From an uncultured Sulfuricurvum sp. (GTDB taxonomy: Bacteria; Campylobacterota; Campylobacteria; Campylobacterales; Sulfurimonadaceae), in NCBI GenBank assembly GCA_903844635.1, contig CAIMUF010000014.1:1-47479 (forward strand): a stretch of 47,479 nt of DNA, written 5' to 3'. Below are positions 1 to 7,747 of the stretch, one piece after another. The position numbers were made by a program, and so were the translations under genes. Below the pieces are notes generated by a model. That model worked only from the letters and a program-made list of their open reading frames with translations, was not told the DNA's origin and made no database searches. The number at the start of each line of letters is the position of its first letter. Position 1 is the first letter of the stretch.

Positions 1-2
1 AG

Positions 3-59
3 TCTTTAAATTGGAAAACACCCAATGAGGTTTTTTATGGATTAGTAGCAGCGGCTTAA
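3..59 (+). mobile_element. C-terminal tail of an IS transposase (integrase-core type)
   Basis: An open frame enters from the left edge and ends in TAA at 57-59. Its last residues include LNWKTPNEVFYG, which resembles the tail of IS30- and IS3-type transposases, where an LN-x-x-TP-x-E-V-F motif lies close to the stop. Only 18 residues are visible, so the family is uncertain. The AT-rich sequence around 90-120 may hold the right end of the element, but no terminal repeat can be matched without the left end. Confidence 0.5.
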
Positions 60-214
60 GCTAAAAATAGGTATGATTTTTTAAGTCAAAAAATTGCACT
101 TCAGATTTAAATTTTGGTAGAGTTACCATATCTTGATTATGAAAAAACTGTTAGAAAAAACGCCAAATCATGACAAAATTGAATACGTTCTACCAATTCA
201 ATCAAAAATGCCTC

Positions 215-230
215 AATTTTTTGCTATACT
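215..230 (+). promoter_or_regulatory. Promoter of tRNA-Gly, epsilonproteobacterial sigma70 style
   Basis: A T-run followed by TTGCTATACT places a -10 box (TATACT, 225-230) 12 bases before the mature tRNA. There is no good -35 box. A T-rich upstream stretch with an extended -10 is typical of Campylobacterota housekeeping promoters. Confidence 0.55.
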
Positions 231-242
231 TTCATCTAGTGT

Positions 243-319
<77 letters not shown>

Positions 320-358
320 CTTCTCTTTTTAACCATCAAAACAATAATTTTTTCTGTC

Positions 359-586
359 CTAATGTTTTGCTGCTATCTTCATCGCCAGCTTACGTGCAAA
401 TGGAAATACTAGCAATATCGTCGGAAACGCAATGGCATACGCTACCAACCACGCATGAAGCCATATCCCAATAAAGCCATGAACGAATCCAAGATTTATA
501 AACGTAATCGCTCCTGACATGATAAAACTCATAAAACCTGAAAGCAATGCCGCTTGAACCTCATGAAGATATTTAATCGAAACCAT
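359..586 (-). CDS. DUF2798 family small membrane protein
   Basis: This 75-residue protein has two hydrophobic segments (about residues 10-33 and 40-62) with the spacing and small polar residues of the DUF2798 family, and a basic C-terminus. The family's function is unknown. The gene starts two bases after the stop of the HxlR regulator gene, so the two are probably co-transcribed and regulated together. In other genomes such pairs often sit next to quinone reductase or nitroreductase genes, as here. Confidence 0.7.
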   Translation of the reverse strand: MVSIKYLHEVQAALLSGFMSFIMSGAITFINLGFVHGFIGIWLHAWLVAYAIAFPTILLVFPFARKLAMKIAAKH

Positions 587-588
587 AT

Positions 589-936
589 TTATCCTTTATT
601 ACAAACTATTACGATATTTTTATCCTCTGCATAATCCACACCCCAATCAATCATCATTTCTAATATTGGACGAAGTGACGCACCATGTGGCGTGAGACTG
701 TATTCTACCTTAGGCGGTACTTGCTCATAAATCACTCTCAAAATCAATCCATTCTCTTCCATCTCACGCAGTTGCTGAGTCAGCATTTTTTGGGTGATGC
801 GTGGCATTAGACGAAGCATTTCACCATTACGCAGAACTTTTTTATCAAGCAAATGCCATAAAATAAGCCCTTTCCATTTTCCGCCTATCAATTCAAGTGT
901 AAGCTCAAAATGGCAATTAAAATTAGCTTGAATCAT
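589..936 (-). CDS. HxlR-family winged-helix transcriptional regulator
   Basis: This 115-residue protein matches HxlR/YodB regulators along its length: an N-terminal Cys in NCHFELTLELIGGKWKGLIL, the helix-turn-helix around residues 40-75 (RITQKMLTQQLREMEENGL) and the wing with VEYSLTPHG. Many HxlR proteins sense electrophiles or quinones through the N-terminal Cys, which is present here. It faces a quinone-reductase pseudogene and a nitroreductase across an intergenic region containing a GTACT-type inverted repeat. This suggests that it represses that divergent pair and its own operon. Confidence 0.88.
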   Translation of the reverse strand: MIQANFNCHFELTLELIGGKWKGLILWHLLDKKVLRNGEMLRLMPRITQKMLTQQLREMEENGLILRVIYEQVPPKVEYSLTPHGASLRPILEMMIDWGVDYAEDKNIVIVCNKG

Positions 937-962
937 ATTATAGTTACCTTTTAGTATGTACA

Positions 963-976
963 GTACTTTTTAGTAC
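963..976. promoter_or_regulatory. Putative HxlR operator, inverted repeat GTACT-N4-AGTAC
   Basis: A perfect 5-bp inverted repeat with a TTTT spacer lies between the divergent HxlR gene and the MdaB-type gene. HxlR-family regulators such as YodB and HypR bind GTAC-rich palindromes, so this is a reasonable operator. A further GTAC overlaps it upstream at 959-966. Binding is inferred. Confidence 0.55.
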
Positions 977-1039
977 GTTCTTGATTTAAAACACTGTATT
1001 GTATAGAATCTCACCTAAGATTACTTTTAAGGAGTATAA

Positions 1040-1629
1040 ATGAAACGTGTACTATTACTAAATCTACACTAAAAATACGAAGGTTTTGCCAACGGCAATT
1101 TAACGAGAGATCTGTTAAATGAAGCAAAAACTTTTTTTCTACACAATGGATATGAAGTAAAAGAAACCAATATTGACGAAGGCTACGACACTGCAGCTGA
1201 GTTGGAAAAATTTCAATGGGCTGATCTCTTTTTATCCAGTCACCCGTATTTTGGATGGGATTGCCATGGCTAGGTAAAAAATACATCGATGACATTTTCT
1301 CTGCAGGCGTAAATACGGTCACGTATTCCAGTGATGGTCGCAGTCGAGATGATCTATCAAAGACGTACGGAAGTGGAGGATTGATGGAAGGTAAGCGATA
1401 CATGCTCAGTTTCACTTATAACTGCCCCGAGAGTGAGTTCAATAATCCCAAAGGCTTTTTTGAGGGAATGAGTGTGGATCAGGCTAATGCTACACTACAT
1501 AAAACACTGCAATTTTGTGGTGCACAACCCTATCCAGGCTACAGTGTCCATGATGTCTATAAATCAGAGTTTGATTTAAACAGTGTCCTTCACGGATTGA
1601 ATGAACATTTAAAACAAAATATAAAATAA
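1040..1629 (+). pseudogene. Broken MdaB-type NAD(P)H:quinone oxidoreductase (flavodoxin fold)
   Basis: The ATG at 1040 follows a good ribosome site (AAGGAG, 1029-1034). The reading frame encodes the start of an MdaB/modulator-of-drug-activity protein but hits TAA at 1070 (codon 11), where the family normally has Gln (NAHQ-x-YEGF), a one-base C-to-T change. The frame then continues (YEGFANGNL to ADLFLSSHP) to about 1246, where one base is missing. The next frame resumes with WMGLPWLGKKYIDD and runs to the normal C-terminus at 1629. Restoring a G after CCG (1244-1246) gives P-V-F-W-M-G, close to the family consensus. The two lesions make this a pseudogene unless they are sequencing errors. The enzyme would reduce quinones with two electrons using FAD. 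Confidence 0.8.
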
Positions 1630-1639
1630 GGAATTAGCG

Positions 1640-2245
1640 ATGCGAAACAATTTTGAAGAGGCGATGTACTTCCGCCATGCGTGTAAACTGTTTGATACTA
1701 CTACGCCTATGAAAAATGAGGATTTGACATTTATCCTCGAAGCGGGACGCCTTAGCCCCAGTTCATTCGGTATGGAGCAATGGCAATTTTTTGTAATACG
1801 TGATAAAGCGATGCGTGAAGCGATTCAAGCGGTGGCATGGAATCAGCCTCAAATCACGACCGCTTCCGAGCTCATCGCGATTGGGTACAAAAAGAATGTT
1901 CGCAGTACTGATGGGTATATCAAAAGTAAATTCGATAAATTTCATTATCCGGATGCACTTTTAGAAATGTACAGCCAATGGGTCGACCCGCGCAGTGATG
2001 AAGTGTTAGAGTCTTGGTCTGCGCATCAGGTATACATTGCGTGCGCCAACATGATGACTGCAGCGGCTTCAATCGGAATCGATTCATGCCCTATGGAGGG
2101 ATTTGACCGTAATGCAGTAGAAAAAATCATGGGAATTGATACGGATACCTATGGTATTGTGCTATTAGTACCGTTTGGCTATCGTGTCAACGAACAACCT
2201 CCATTACATCGTTCCGAACTCTCTGAACTCGTCACTTACCTTTAA
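1640..2245 (+). CDS. Nitroreductase-family NAD(P)H-dependent oxidoreductase
   Basis: This 201-residue protein has the FMN-dependent nitroreductase fold. The N-terminal FMN-phosphate region (FRHACKLFDT), the AGRLSPSSFGMEQWQFFVI segment, the mid-protein helix VYIACANMMTAAASIGIDSCPMEG and the C-terminal VPFGYRVNEQPP are all recognisable and resemble NfsB/YfkO. It reduces nitro compounds or quinones using NAD(P)H. It starts just after the MdaB pseudogene behind an AAGGA site, probably in the same HxlR-controlled unit. Its 3' end overlaps the convergent Cdd1 gene by four bases. Confidence 0.88.
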   Translation: MRNNFEEAMYFRHACKLFDTTTPMKNEDLTFILEAGRLSPSSFGMEQWQFFVIRDKAMREAIQAVAWNQPQITTASELIAIGYKKNVRSTDGYIKSKFDKFHYPDALLEMYSQWVDPRSDEVLESWSAHQVYIACANMMTAAASIGIDSCPMEGFDRNAVEKIMGIDTDTYGIVLLVPFGYRVNEQPPLHRSELSELVTYL

Positions 2246-2544
2246 TTTTCGATTCGACCATTGCCGTAACGTTTTTTTCGCTCGGCAGTATAGTCCCACC
2301 ATACGCGCGGATCTCCACCATCCATAAAATCGGTGATCGACATCAATACATCGAGCATGCAGGGGTCTTGCCTCTCTGTGAACGCTGTACAAAATCGGAC
2401 ATACAGATCATAGGGATCTTCTCCTCTAAGCTGATCAGGAGAGGTGATTCCAACACGTGCGAGATCAGCAGCAACCGTCTTACCGATATTAGGAAGATCG
2501 GTCAGTTTTTCGACTTTTTCACGTATGACTTTTGCAGGATTCAT
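2242..2544 (-). CDS. Cdd1-type helix-hairpin-helix protein
   Basis: This 100-residue protein contains a helix-hairpin-helix (LTDLPNIGKTVAADLARVGITSPDQL, residues 14-40) followed by a segment typical of the Cdd1/pathogenicity-locus family (DPYDLYVRFC, then DPCMLDVLMSITDFMDGGDPRVWWDY). The helix-hairpin-helix implies non-specific nucleic-acid binding. No biochemical role is established for the family. Its ATG overlaps the stop of tag (ATGA), so the two are translated from one message and a link with DNA repair is plausible. Confidence 0.8.
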   Translation of the reverse strand: MNPAKVIREKVEKLTDLPNIGKTVAADLARVGITSPDQLRGEDPYDLYVRFCTAFTERQDPCMLDVLMSITDFMDGGDPRVWWDYTAERKKRYGNGRIEN

Positions 2545-3116
2545 GGTTTTTTACACCAACAGCTATTTTCATGATCGTCGATCATCCCGCACGCTTGCAT
2601 AAAAGCGTATATGGTCGTCGTTCCGATAAATTTAAATCCCCGTTTTTTGAGCTCTTTTGTAATAGTATCGGAAATATCTGAGGTACACGCCGCTTCTCTG
2701 TAATACGGGACATTGTTGATAATACGATTTCCACCTACTTTACCCCAAAAATAGTTGTCCAACGAGCCGAATTCTTGTTGAATCTCTAAAAAGGCTTTAG
2801 CATTACTGATTATTGCTTTGATTTTCGGACGGCTTTTTATGACAACTCCACGCTCTAGAATACGATCGATATCGGCATCTGTATATAAAGCTACTTTTGA
2901 TAGATCAAATCCCTCGAATCCTTCACGATATCCTTCACGCTTTTTAAGAACCGTCAGCCAACTTAAGCCCGCCGACTGTGTTTCCAAACTAAAGAGCTCG
3001 AACAAGGAACGATCATCATGCAGCGGTTTTCCCCACTCTTCATCGTGATAAGCCACATAAACAGGATCACTCAGTTTGACCCATCCGCAACGTGAAACTG
3101 ACATTCTATCCTCCAC
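2541..3116 (-). CDS. tag: DNA-3-methyladenine glycosylase I
   Basis: This 191-residue protein is the normal length for Tag, which removes 3-methyladenine from alkylated DNA. Family landmarks are the N-terminal RCGWVKLSDPVYVAYHDEEWG, the LFELFSLETQSAGLSW core, the C-terminal GFKFIGTTTIYAFMQACGMIDDH and the final CWC. The Cys near residue 10, His near 24, His near 181 and a Cys in CWC fit the zinc site of Tag. It forms a two-gene unit with the Cdd1-type gene. A 68-base gap separates it from the pentapeptide gene upstream of it. Confidence 0.95.
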   Translation of the reverse strand: MEDRMSVSRCGWVKLSDPVYVAYHDEEWGKPLHDDRSLFELFSLETQSAGLSWLTVLKKREGYREGFEGFDLSKVALYTDADIDRILERGVVIKSRPKIKAIISNAKAFLEIQQEFGSLDNYFWGKVGGNRIINNVPYYREAACTSDISDTITKELKKRGFKFIGTTTIYAFMQACGMIDDHENSCWCKKP

Positions 3117-3184
3117 TTTTTAATTGGAAATATCATAGCACAACTCATTCAATCAACTATTTTTATGACAAAATGCAATAAAGT

Positions 3185-3781
3185 CTAATCTACCAGTACG
3201 ATCCCCATCGTTTCCAATAAAAACAGTGCCTCATATCGGCTGAAAATTGCCCCTTTAAGATGATTGGAGCGTACATCTATCATTGTATTACTCGTGTCGG
3301 TAAAATTGGCACCTTCTAGATGGGTATTTCCGAACAATGCTCCCTTAAAATCACTCCCGCTAAAATCGCCTTTGATAAAACTCCCATTGCGAAAATCGAC
3401 CTCTTTGGCGCGGCACTCTTTTATCATCAAACCCTCTAAGTTCAGACCGAAAAAGTTGCTATCATTGAGGATACACTCACGAAAACGCAAGGGGTCAGCA
3501 TTGAGCAAACTCTTCCAGTCCGCCATCGTCCAGTCTATCCCGATCATTTTACACGATATAAATTCGACATCGCTCATTTTCGTATTGGTCAGTTTCATCA
3601 GACTCAGGTTGCAATTTTCAAAACGGCATTCGATAAATTTACACGAAGAAAAAAATGTTTCACTAAAATCACATGAGACGAAGGTGCAATCATCAAATTC
3701 TGCTTTGCTGATCTTCATTCCATGAAGGTCAATCCCCTCAAAATTCTCTGCGAATACATCTAGATTATCAATAATTTTCAT
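3185..3781 (-). CDS. Qnr-like pentapeptide repeat protein
   Basis: This 198-residue protein is built almost wholly of A(D/N)LXX-type pentapeptides (FDDCTFVSCDFSETF, CRFENCNLSLMKL, VDFRNGSFIKGDFSGSDFKGALF), which form a right-handed quadrilateral helix that can mimic DNA. Several features fit the Qnr/McbG branch rather than generic repeats: length near 200-218 residues, a central break (WTMADWKSLLNADPLRF), the ECRAKEVDFRNGSF segment, and a C-terminal cap DVRSNHLKGAIFSRYEALFLLETMGI like that of Qnr. Qnr proteins protect DNA gyrase from quinolones. Whether this one does so is inference. It starts one base before the EamA gene's stop side, so the two are probably co-transcribed. Confidence 0.8.
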   Translation of the reverse strand: MKIIDNLDVFAENFEGIDLHGMKISKAEFDDCTFVSCDFSETFFSSCKFIECRFENCNLSLMKLTNTKMSDVEFISCKMIGIDWTMADWKSLLNADPLRFRECILNDSNFFGLNLEGLMIKECRAKEVDFRNGSFIKGDFSGSDFKGALFGNTHLEGANFTDTSNTMIDVRSNHLKGAIFSRYEALFLLETMGIVLVD

Positions 3782-3782
3782 T

Positions 3783-4673
3783 TTATTTCCATGTTAATTT
3801 TTTAATATTAAATAATACAACAGCTACGAACGCCAATAGACACCCAACTAATGTAGAAAGTGCCAACGTTTCACCATACACAATCCAGCTCGAAATGATA
3901 GCTCCCACAGGGACGATAAACATAAATACGCCTGTGCGGTGCGCTCCTACTTTTCCTGCCGATAGAAAAAAGAGCGCGGTACTGAATGTCCCCGGAATCA
4001 CGCCGATAAAGAGGATCGTCCACCAAAATACTACATCATATGCACCGAAATCAAACGGATGGTGCGGCAGGGCAAAGAGCATGTTGATAAACGTCGTAAT
4101 ACCGAAAACAATGACGGTATAAAACATCGGATCGGCTCGCTTGGTCGCTTTTTGAGACACGATCGTTACCAATGACCAGACCAAAGCACATCCCAGAAAA
4201 TAGGAACTCTCAATATTTAAAAATTCAAATCCCTCGGATGGAATACGCAATAAAATTGACGCTCCAAAGATACCGATGGTCAATGCGATGATTTGTCTCG
4301 TTGTTATTGTTATCCCGAAAATCACTATGGACATAAAATAGGTAAGTAATGGAGCGAGTGCTGTCACCATCGTCCCTCCATATCCCGCTTGACCATGTGA
4401 AAGTCCTGCAAAAAAGAGGTAGTTAAACAGTGATGTCAAGGCACCAGCCGCAAGCATATACAAATATCCGATTTTGTCACTTTTTAACGGTGTTTTGAGA
4501 TACCAAACAACAGGAATAATCGTCATAAAAGAGATAGCATAGCGCCAAAATGCCGCTACTTCAGCATTAGAATGTTCAGCCGCAACTTTTCCCGCCGTCC
4601 AAGCCACACCCCAAAAGAGCATAGCAACGATCATCCCGATATAATAGCGTGCAGTGGTATTTGACTGAGTCAT
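3783..4673 (-). CDS. EamA/DMT-family exporter
   Basis: This 296-residue inner-membrane protein has about ten hydrophobic helices arranged as two EamA repeats (residues about 10-140 and 155-290). The first helix shows GMIVAMLFWGVAWTAGK, typical of the drug/metabolite transporter superfamily. The substrate cannot be told from sequence; members export amino acids, metabolites or drugs. The pentapeptide gene begins immediately downstream, so the pair may form one operon. A 158-base divergent gap separates it from psiE. Confidence 0.88.
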   Translation of the reverse strand: MTQSNTTARYYIGMIVAMLFWGVAWTAGKVAAEHSNAEVAAFWRYAISFMTIIPVVWYLKTPLKSDKIGYLYMLAAGALTSLFNYLFFAGLSHGQAGYGGTMVTALAPLLTYFMSIVIFGITITTRQIIALTIGIFGASILLRIPSEGFEFLNIESSYFLGCALVWSLVTIVSQKATKRADPMFYTVIVFGITTFINMLFALPHHPFDFGAYDVVFWWTILFIGVIPGTFSTALFFLSAGKVGAHRTGVFMFIVPVGAIISSWIVYGETLALSTLVGCLLAFVAVVLFNIKKLTWK

Positions 4674-4797
4674 AAAATAGGTCTTTGATATTGTTTTTCG
4701 GAAGTCTATCCCCTATTTACTTAGAGTAAAATCGTTTGTGCGATTTCTCAATTATTGTTTATCAACGAACCGCACTGTTTTCGAAGTGAGATATTAC

Positions 4798-4803
4798 TAT
4801 AAT
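4798..4803 (+). promoter_or_regulatory. -10 box upstream of the psiE-like gene
   Basis: TATAAT, preceded by AT-rich sequence (TATTAC), lies 29 bases before the ATG at 4832. No good -35 box is present, as is usual in Campylobacterota. Confidence 0.4.
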
Positions 4804-4831
4804 CATTAAAATTCATAAAAAAGAGTCTACA

Positions 4832-5293
4832 ATGAATGATACACCTGATCCTACTTCTAAAATGATTCCTGCTTGGGAATATAAAATCGAAGAGTTGATG
4901 CAAGTAAGTATTCAGCTTCTCCGTCTCTTTTTTATTGCCATAATGATTGTCTATCTTTTTTCTTGCCTCATTGGTCTTTCCAGCAAACTTATCGACTTAA
5001 CGTTGCAATATGGCGCTCTCAACTTTGTAAATATGAAAATTATTTTGACCGATGCGCTGTTTACGCTGATTGTACTGGCAATCGTCCGAACGCTCTTTAT
5101 ACGCAACGGCTACCTATATGCGCTTACATTACTTGAAATCGGGTTTGTCGTTATCATCCGAAAACTCATTTTGTTGGAAGTTGATCCGAGTGATACATGG
5201 CTTCTTCTGATTTTAGGGGGTATTTCTGCACTCTTTTTCGGATTAATCATCTTTGCCCATTCTTCTAAATTTCGTAGTAGCAAGGTGATATAA
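4832..5293 (+). CDS. PsiE-family membrane protein
   Basis: This 153-residue protein has four hydrophobic segments (about 28-52, 68-88, 95-112, 123-143) and matches the phosphate-starvation-inducible PsiE family in length and layout (LTDALFTLIVLAIVRTLFIR, then YALTLLEIGFVVIIRKLILLE). PsiE function is unknown; in E. coli it responds to phosphate and cAMP-CRP. The stop codon lies one base before the GTG of the nat gene, which uses a ribosome site inside the psiE tail. Confidence 0.8.
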   Translation: MNDTPDPTSKMIPAWEYKIEELMQVSIQLLRLFFIAIMIVYLFSCLIGLSSKLIDLTLQYGALNFVNMKIILTDALFTLIVLAIVRTLFIRNGYLYALTLLEIGFVVIIRKLILLEVDPSDTWLLLILGGISALFFGLIIFAHSSKFRSSKVI

Positions 5294-5294
5294 A

Positions 5295-6044
5295 GTGACC
5301 TCATCCAACTTTTCCCTCCCCAACTATCTCCGCCGTATCAACTATAACGGTGAAACTCATCCCGATCTAGCAACCCTCATTGCACTCATGAGTGCACAAC
5401 TCCAATCCGTACCGTTTGAAAACACTGAAGTCCAAGCAGGTCGTATTCCCTCTCTTATCCCTGAAGATATTGTCACTAAAATTGTTACACACGGACGGGG
5501 AGGATACTGCTACGAAGTGAATGGGCTGTTTGCTATGGCGCTTACTGCTCTCGGATTTGAGTGGTATTTTGCAGGTGCTCGTCCGATGTTTTACCCTGCT
5601 CGTCGTCCAAAAACCCATATGGTTGTTATCGTCATCATCGATGGAAAAAGCTATTTGTGTGACACAGGATTTGGAGGGTATGGTGTACGAGAACCTTTAG
5701 AGGTTGTAGATGCACATGGGAGCGAACAAAATGGTGATAGATTTCGTTTTGAGCTGATTGAGAAGGAATATGTCCTGAGTTCTCTCGTCAATGATGAATG
5801 GGCACCCCAATACGGCTTTGCCCTGTCTCCGCAAGAGTGGATCGAATTTAGCCTTGCTAATCATTTCAACGCCACCCACCCCGATACCATCTTCACCCAA
5901 AAGAAACTCGCTGTGATGCAAACACCCTTGGGACGAAAAATCCTCGTGGACAATAGCCTCAAAATCATCGATAAGGGTATCACAACGATAAGTGATGTAG
6001 ATTATGCCTCTGCGGCACGGGAGCATTTCGGGTTATTGATTTAA
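5295..6044 (+). CDS. nat: Arylamine N-acetyltransferase
   Basis: This 249-residue cytosolic enzyme transfers acetyl from acetyl-CoA to arylamines or hydrazines through a Cys-His-Asp triad. The Cys is in RGGYCYEVNGLF (about residue 72), the His in THMVVIV (about 111) and the Asp in LCDTGFGG (about 126). PFENTEV near residue 40 is also typical. The start is GTG at 5295, with AAGG at 5282-5285 as ribosome site, one base after the psiE stop. The 3' end overlaps the convergent gene by 12 bases. Its native substrate is unknown. Confidence 0.93.
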   Translation: MTSSNFSLPNYLRRINYNGETHPDLATLIALMSAQLQSVPFENTEVQAGRIPSLIPEDIVTKIVTHGRGGYCYEVNGLFAMALTALGFEWYFAGARPMFYPARRPKTHMVVIVIIDGKSYLCDTGFGGYGVREPLEVVDAHGSEQNGDRFRFELIEKEYVLSSLVNDEWAPQYGFALSPQEWIEFSLANHFNATHPDTIFTQKKLAVMQTPLGRKILVDNSLKIIDKGITTISDVDYASAAREHFGLLI

Positions 6045-6377
6045 CTGTGCGATCAGCAATGCGGCTCGAACCGATGCTTTGAAGGATTTCATTTTTTCTT
6101 GAGTGATAACCGCCATTGCCATCTCTCGCTCTTTTTTGATCTGTGCAAATAGTGTAGCTGTAGGGAAGTTGCGTGCAGTATGAATCAAAGCATAAACGCT
6201 CTCATCAAATAATTCGCTCTCCAAAGGTTCAAGTGCATCGTACAGAGCCATAAAAATAGAGCGTTGTTCCTCATCCATCTTACATGAATCATCCGTAATT
6301 TTCAGAGCAACTGTCACTGCGCAATCTCGAGCAAATATATCGAGTCTGCTAGCAACTTTGTAGATTGGATTCATCAT
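6033..6377 (-). CDS. Unknown small protein at the end of a nif accessory operon
   Basis: I do not recognise this 114-residue protein. It is predicted to be mostly helical, with no signal peptide or membrane segment. The sequence has Asp/Glu-rich stretches in the middle and a basic C-terminal part (EKMKSFKASVRAALLIAQ). Its start overlaps the ferredoxin stop (GGATGATGA), so it is translationally coupled to it. It is the last gene of the unit beginning with the Sel1-NifU gene at 8935. A role in nitrogenase electron supply or cofactor maturation is suggested only by context. Confidence 0.7.
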   Translation of the reverse strand: MMNPIYKVASRLDIFARDCAVTVALKITDDSCKMDEEQRSIFMALYDALEPLESELFDESVYALIHTARNFPTATLFAQIKKEREMAMAVITQEKMKSFKASVRAALLIAQLNQ

Positions 6378-6769
6378 CCTACTTCTTCTAAATTTTCCGG
6401 TTCTTCTTGGACGATATACCCTACTCCACGCATCTCTATTGGAATATCTTTACGATACTTCTTCTCTCTAAATGCAGGAGATTTTGGGACACCATTTTTT
6501 TCTGCGAGTTTGTAAATGTCTTCATTAAGAAAATGGGCATCAAACTCTTTGGTAAATGGCATATCCCACGTAATGCATCCGATACTCGGACAAATCGCGG
6601 CACATTGCGGATCATCATATACACCGACACACTCGATACACTTTTCAGGAGCCACGTAATAACGCTTGTTCCCCATCGGGCTTTGTGTATCATCTACGAT
6701 CGCATTAACAGGACATTGTTGTAAACACGCATCGCACGTGATACAGGTATCATCGATAATTACTGACAT
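6374..6769 (-). CDS. 2[4Fe-4S] ferredoxin, nif-associated
   Basis: This 131-residue ferredoxin has the two cluster motifs of the Allochromatium/FdxN type: CITCDACLQQCP for the first and CIECVGVYDDPQCAAICP for the second, with the extended C-x8-C spacing. A charged C-terminal extension of about 60 residues follows. Such ferredoxins carry low-potential electrons and are common in nif clusters, feeding nitrogenase or the radical-SAM and scaffold steps of FeMo-co assembly. The ATG follows TAAGGAGATATAA. It is a paralogue of the ferredoxin at 7270-7644, on the other side of nifX. Confidence 0.9.
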   Translation of the reverse strand: MSVIIDDTCITCDACLQQCPVNAIVDDTQSPMGNKRYYVAPEKCIECVGVYDDPQCAAICPSIGCITWDMPFTKEFDAHFLNEDIYKLAEKNGVPKSPAFREKKYRKDIPIEMRGVGYIVQEEPENLEEVG

Positions 6770-6790
6770 TTATATCTCCTTACCAAATCT

Positions 6791-6894
6791 GCCCCAAAGG
6801 GGCAAGCGTTTCAAAGAAACATCGCTAAACGCGAGCGGTTCCCTTGTTTTGTGCCTTAGCGGCAAGCGTAGCTATCTGGATGTATTCAGATAGC
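6791..6894. repeat. Composite palindromic intergenic repeat, copy 1
   Basis: Several hairpins follow one another: GCCCC-AAA-GGGGC (6791-6803), GTTTC-AAA-GAAAC, and GCTATCTG/CAGATAGC (6871-6894). The last overlaps the final codons of nifX. The core AGCGGCAAGCGTAGC (6858-6872) recurs in related form at 34763-34785 and 35944-35965. It lies between nifX and the downstream ferredoxin gene. Confidence 0.6.
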
Positions 6895-7269
6895 GTTATT
6901 ATCTTTAGACGTATGGACAATACGCAGTAACCATGGTGGCGGATTGCCCAATAATAACTCTTGAAGTTTTTTGATTGCTTCCTCAATGAGTTCATTCTCA
7001 GCCGATCGCATCGGATAAATTTTGGAAGCCAACACCATTTTCGACGCGGTAGGACCTATTTGTGAACAAAACATAATGTCTGCTTCTTTTACCGTCCCAA
7101 TTTTGTACGCCAGTTTTTCGTGTTCATCTTCGATCGCATCTTGTGAGCTGTCGAGCGTTTTAATATACTCGGCTGTCTCTGACGTGACACGATACAGCTC
7201 AAAACTCTTCGACCACCCAAAATGCTGATTGACAGAGGTTCCATCCGATGAAGCGAACGCGATTAACAT
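6886..7269 (-). CDS. nifX: NifX-like FeMo-cofactor carrier protein
   Basis: This 127-residue protein carries the dinitrogenase iron-molybdenum cofactor domain: start MLIAFASSDGTSVNQHFGWSKSF, an internal SQIGPTASKMVLASKIYPMR segment, and a C-terminal helix ending in the nitrogenase-associated LLLGNPPPWLLR. NifX binds NifB-co or the VK-cluster and passes it between NifB, NifEN and apo-nitrogenase. The ATG directly abuts the stop of the upstream ferredoxin gene (TAA-ATG), so the two are coupled. The last codons are part of a palindromic repeat. Confidence 0.88.
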   Translation of the reverse strand: MLIAFASSDGTSVNQHFGWSKSFELYRVTSETAEYIKTLDSSQDAIEDEHEKLAYKIGTVKEADIMFCSQIGPTASKMVLASKIYPMRSAENELIEEAIKKLQELLLGNPPPWLLRIVHTSKDNNAI

Positions 7270-7644
7270 TTAGACGGCTACCGCTTCACGTGCTTGACGC
7301 ATTGGGGTTGAAATGTCATCACGGAACGTTTGAGGAGAGACTTCAGGTGACAATAATCCACGTTTTTTGCTCGAACTGATAGCATAATCCGAACTGTTTA
7401 CATAGTAATCATTGAACTCGGCCGTATATGGCATATCCCAAACAATACACTCTTCCGTAGGACAAGCTGCTGCACACGCAGGAACTTCAGCATGACCAAC
7501 ACACTCGATACATTTTTCCGGTTTGACATAGGTAAATTCCCAATCATCACGAGGTGAATCACCCTCACTTGCAATCGCACTTACTGGACACTCATCAATA
7601 CACGCATCACAATTGATACATAAATCGGTAATCATTACAGCCAT
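7270..7644 (-). CDS. 2[4Fe-4S] ferredoxin, nif-associated (second copy)
   Basis: This 124-residue protein has cluster motifs CINCDACIDECP and CIECVGHAEVPACAAACP and shares the layout WDMPYTAEFN with the ferredoxin at 6374-6769, marking them as paralogues. The family is the FdxN/Allochromatium type with extended second-cluster spacing and low redox potential. It is directly followed by nifX with no gap. The likely role is electron supply to nitrogenase or to cofactor assembly. Confidence 0.9.
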   Translation of the reverse strand: MAVMITDLCINCDACIDECPVSAIASEGDSPRDDWEFTYVKPEKCIECVGHAEVPACAAACPTEECIVWDMPYTAEFNDYYVNSSDYAISSSKKRGLLSPEVSPQTFRDDISTPMRQAREAVAV

Positions 7645-7668
7645 AATAGACTCCTACTATTTTTATTA

Positions 7669-7740
7669 CGCCATCGGAACACGTCCCGATTGGCTACGCT
7701 AACGCTAAGTTCTCTTCGGCAGAGAGCCCGCGCACTTAGG
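7669..7740. repeat. Composite palindromic intergenic repeat, copy 2
   Basis: TCGGAACACGTCCCGA (7674-7689) is an imperfect palindrome. Read on the minus strand, the next part has TTAGCGTAGCC followed by ATCGGGAC, matching the copy at 35959-35980. A hairpin around TCTCTTCGGCAGAGA is shared in pattern with the copy near 31911-31935. It lies between the Mop-type gene and the ferredoxin gene. Confidence 0.6.
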
Positions 7741-7747
7741 TGCTTTA

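Noticed and set aside
1011-1415. 134-codon minus-strand open frame
   Set aside because: It is antisense to the MdaB pseudogene, whose conserved family sequence is on the plus strand; no family features in this frame.
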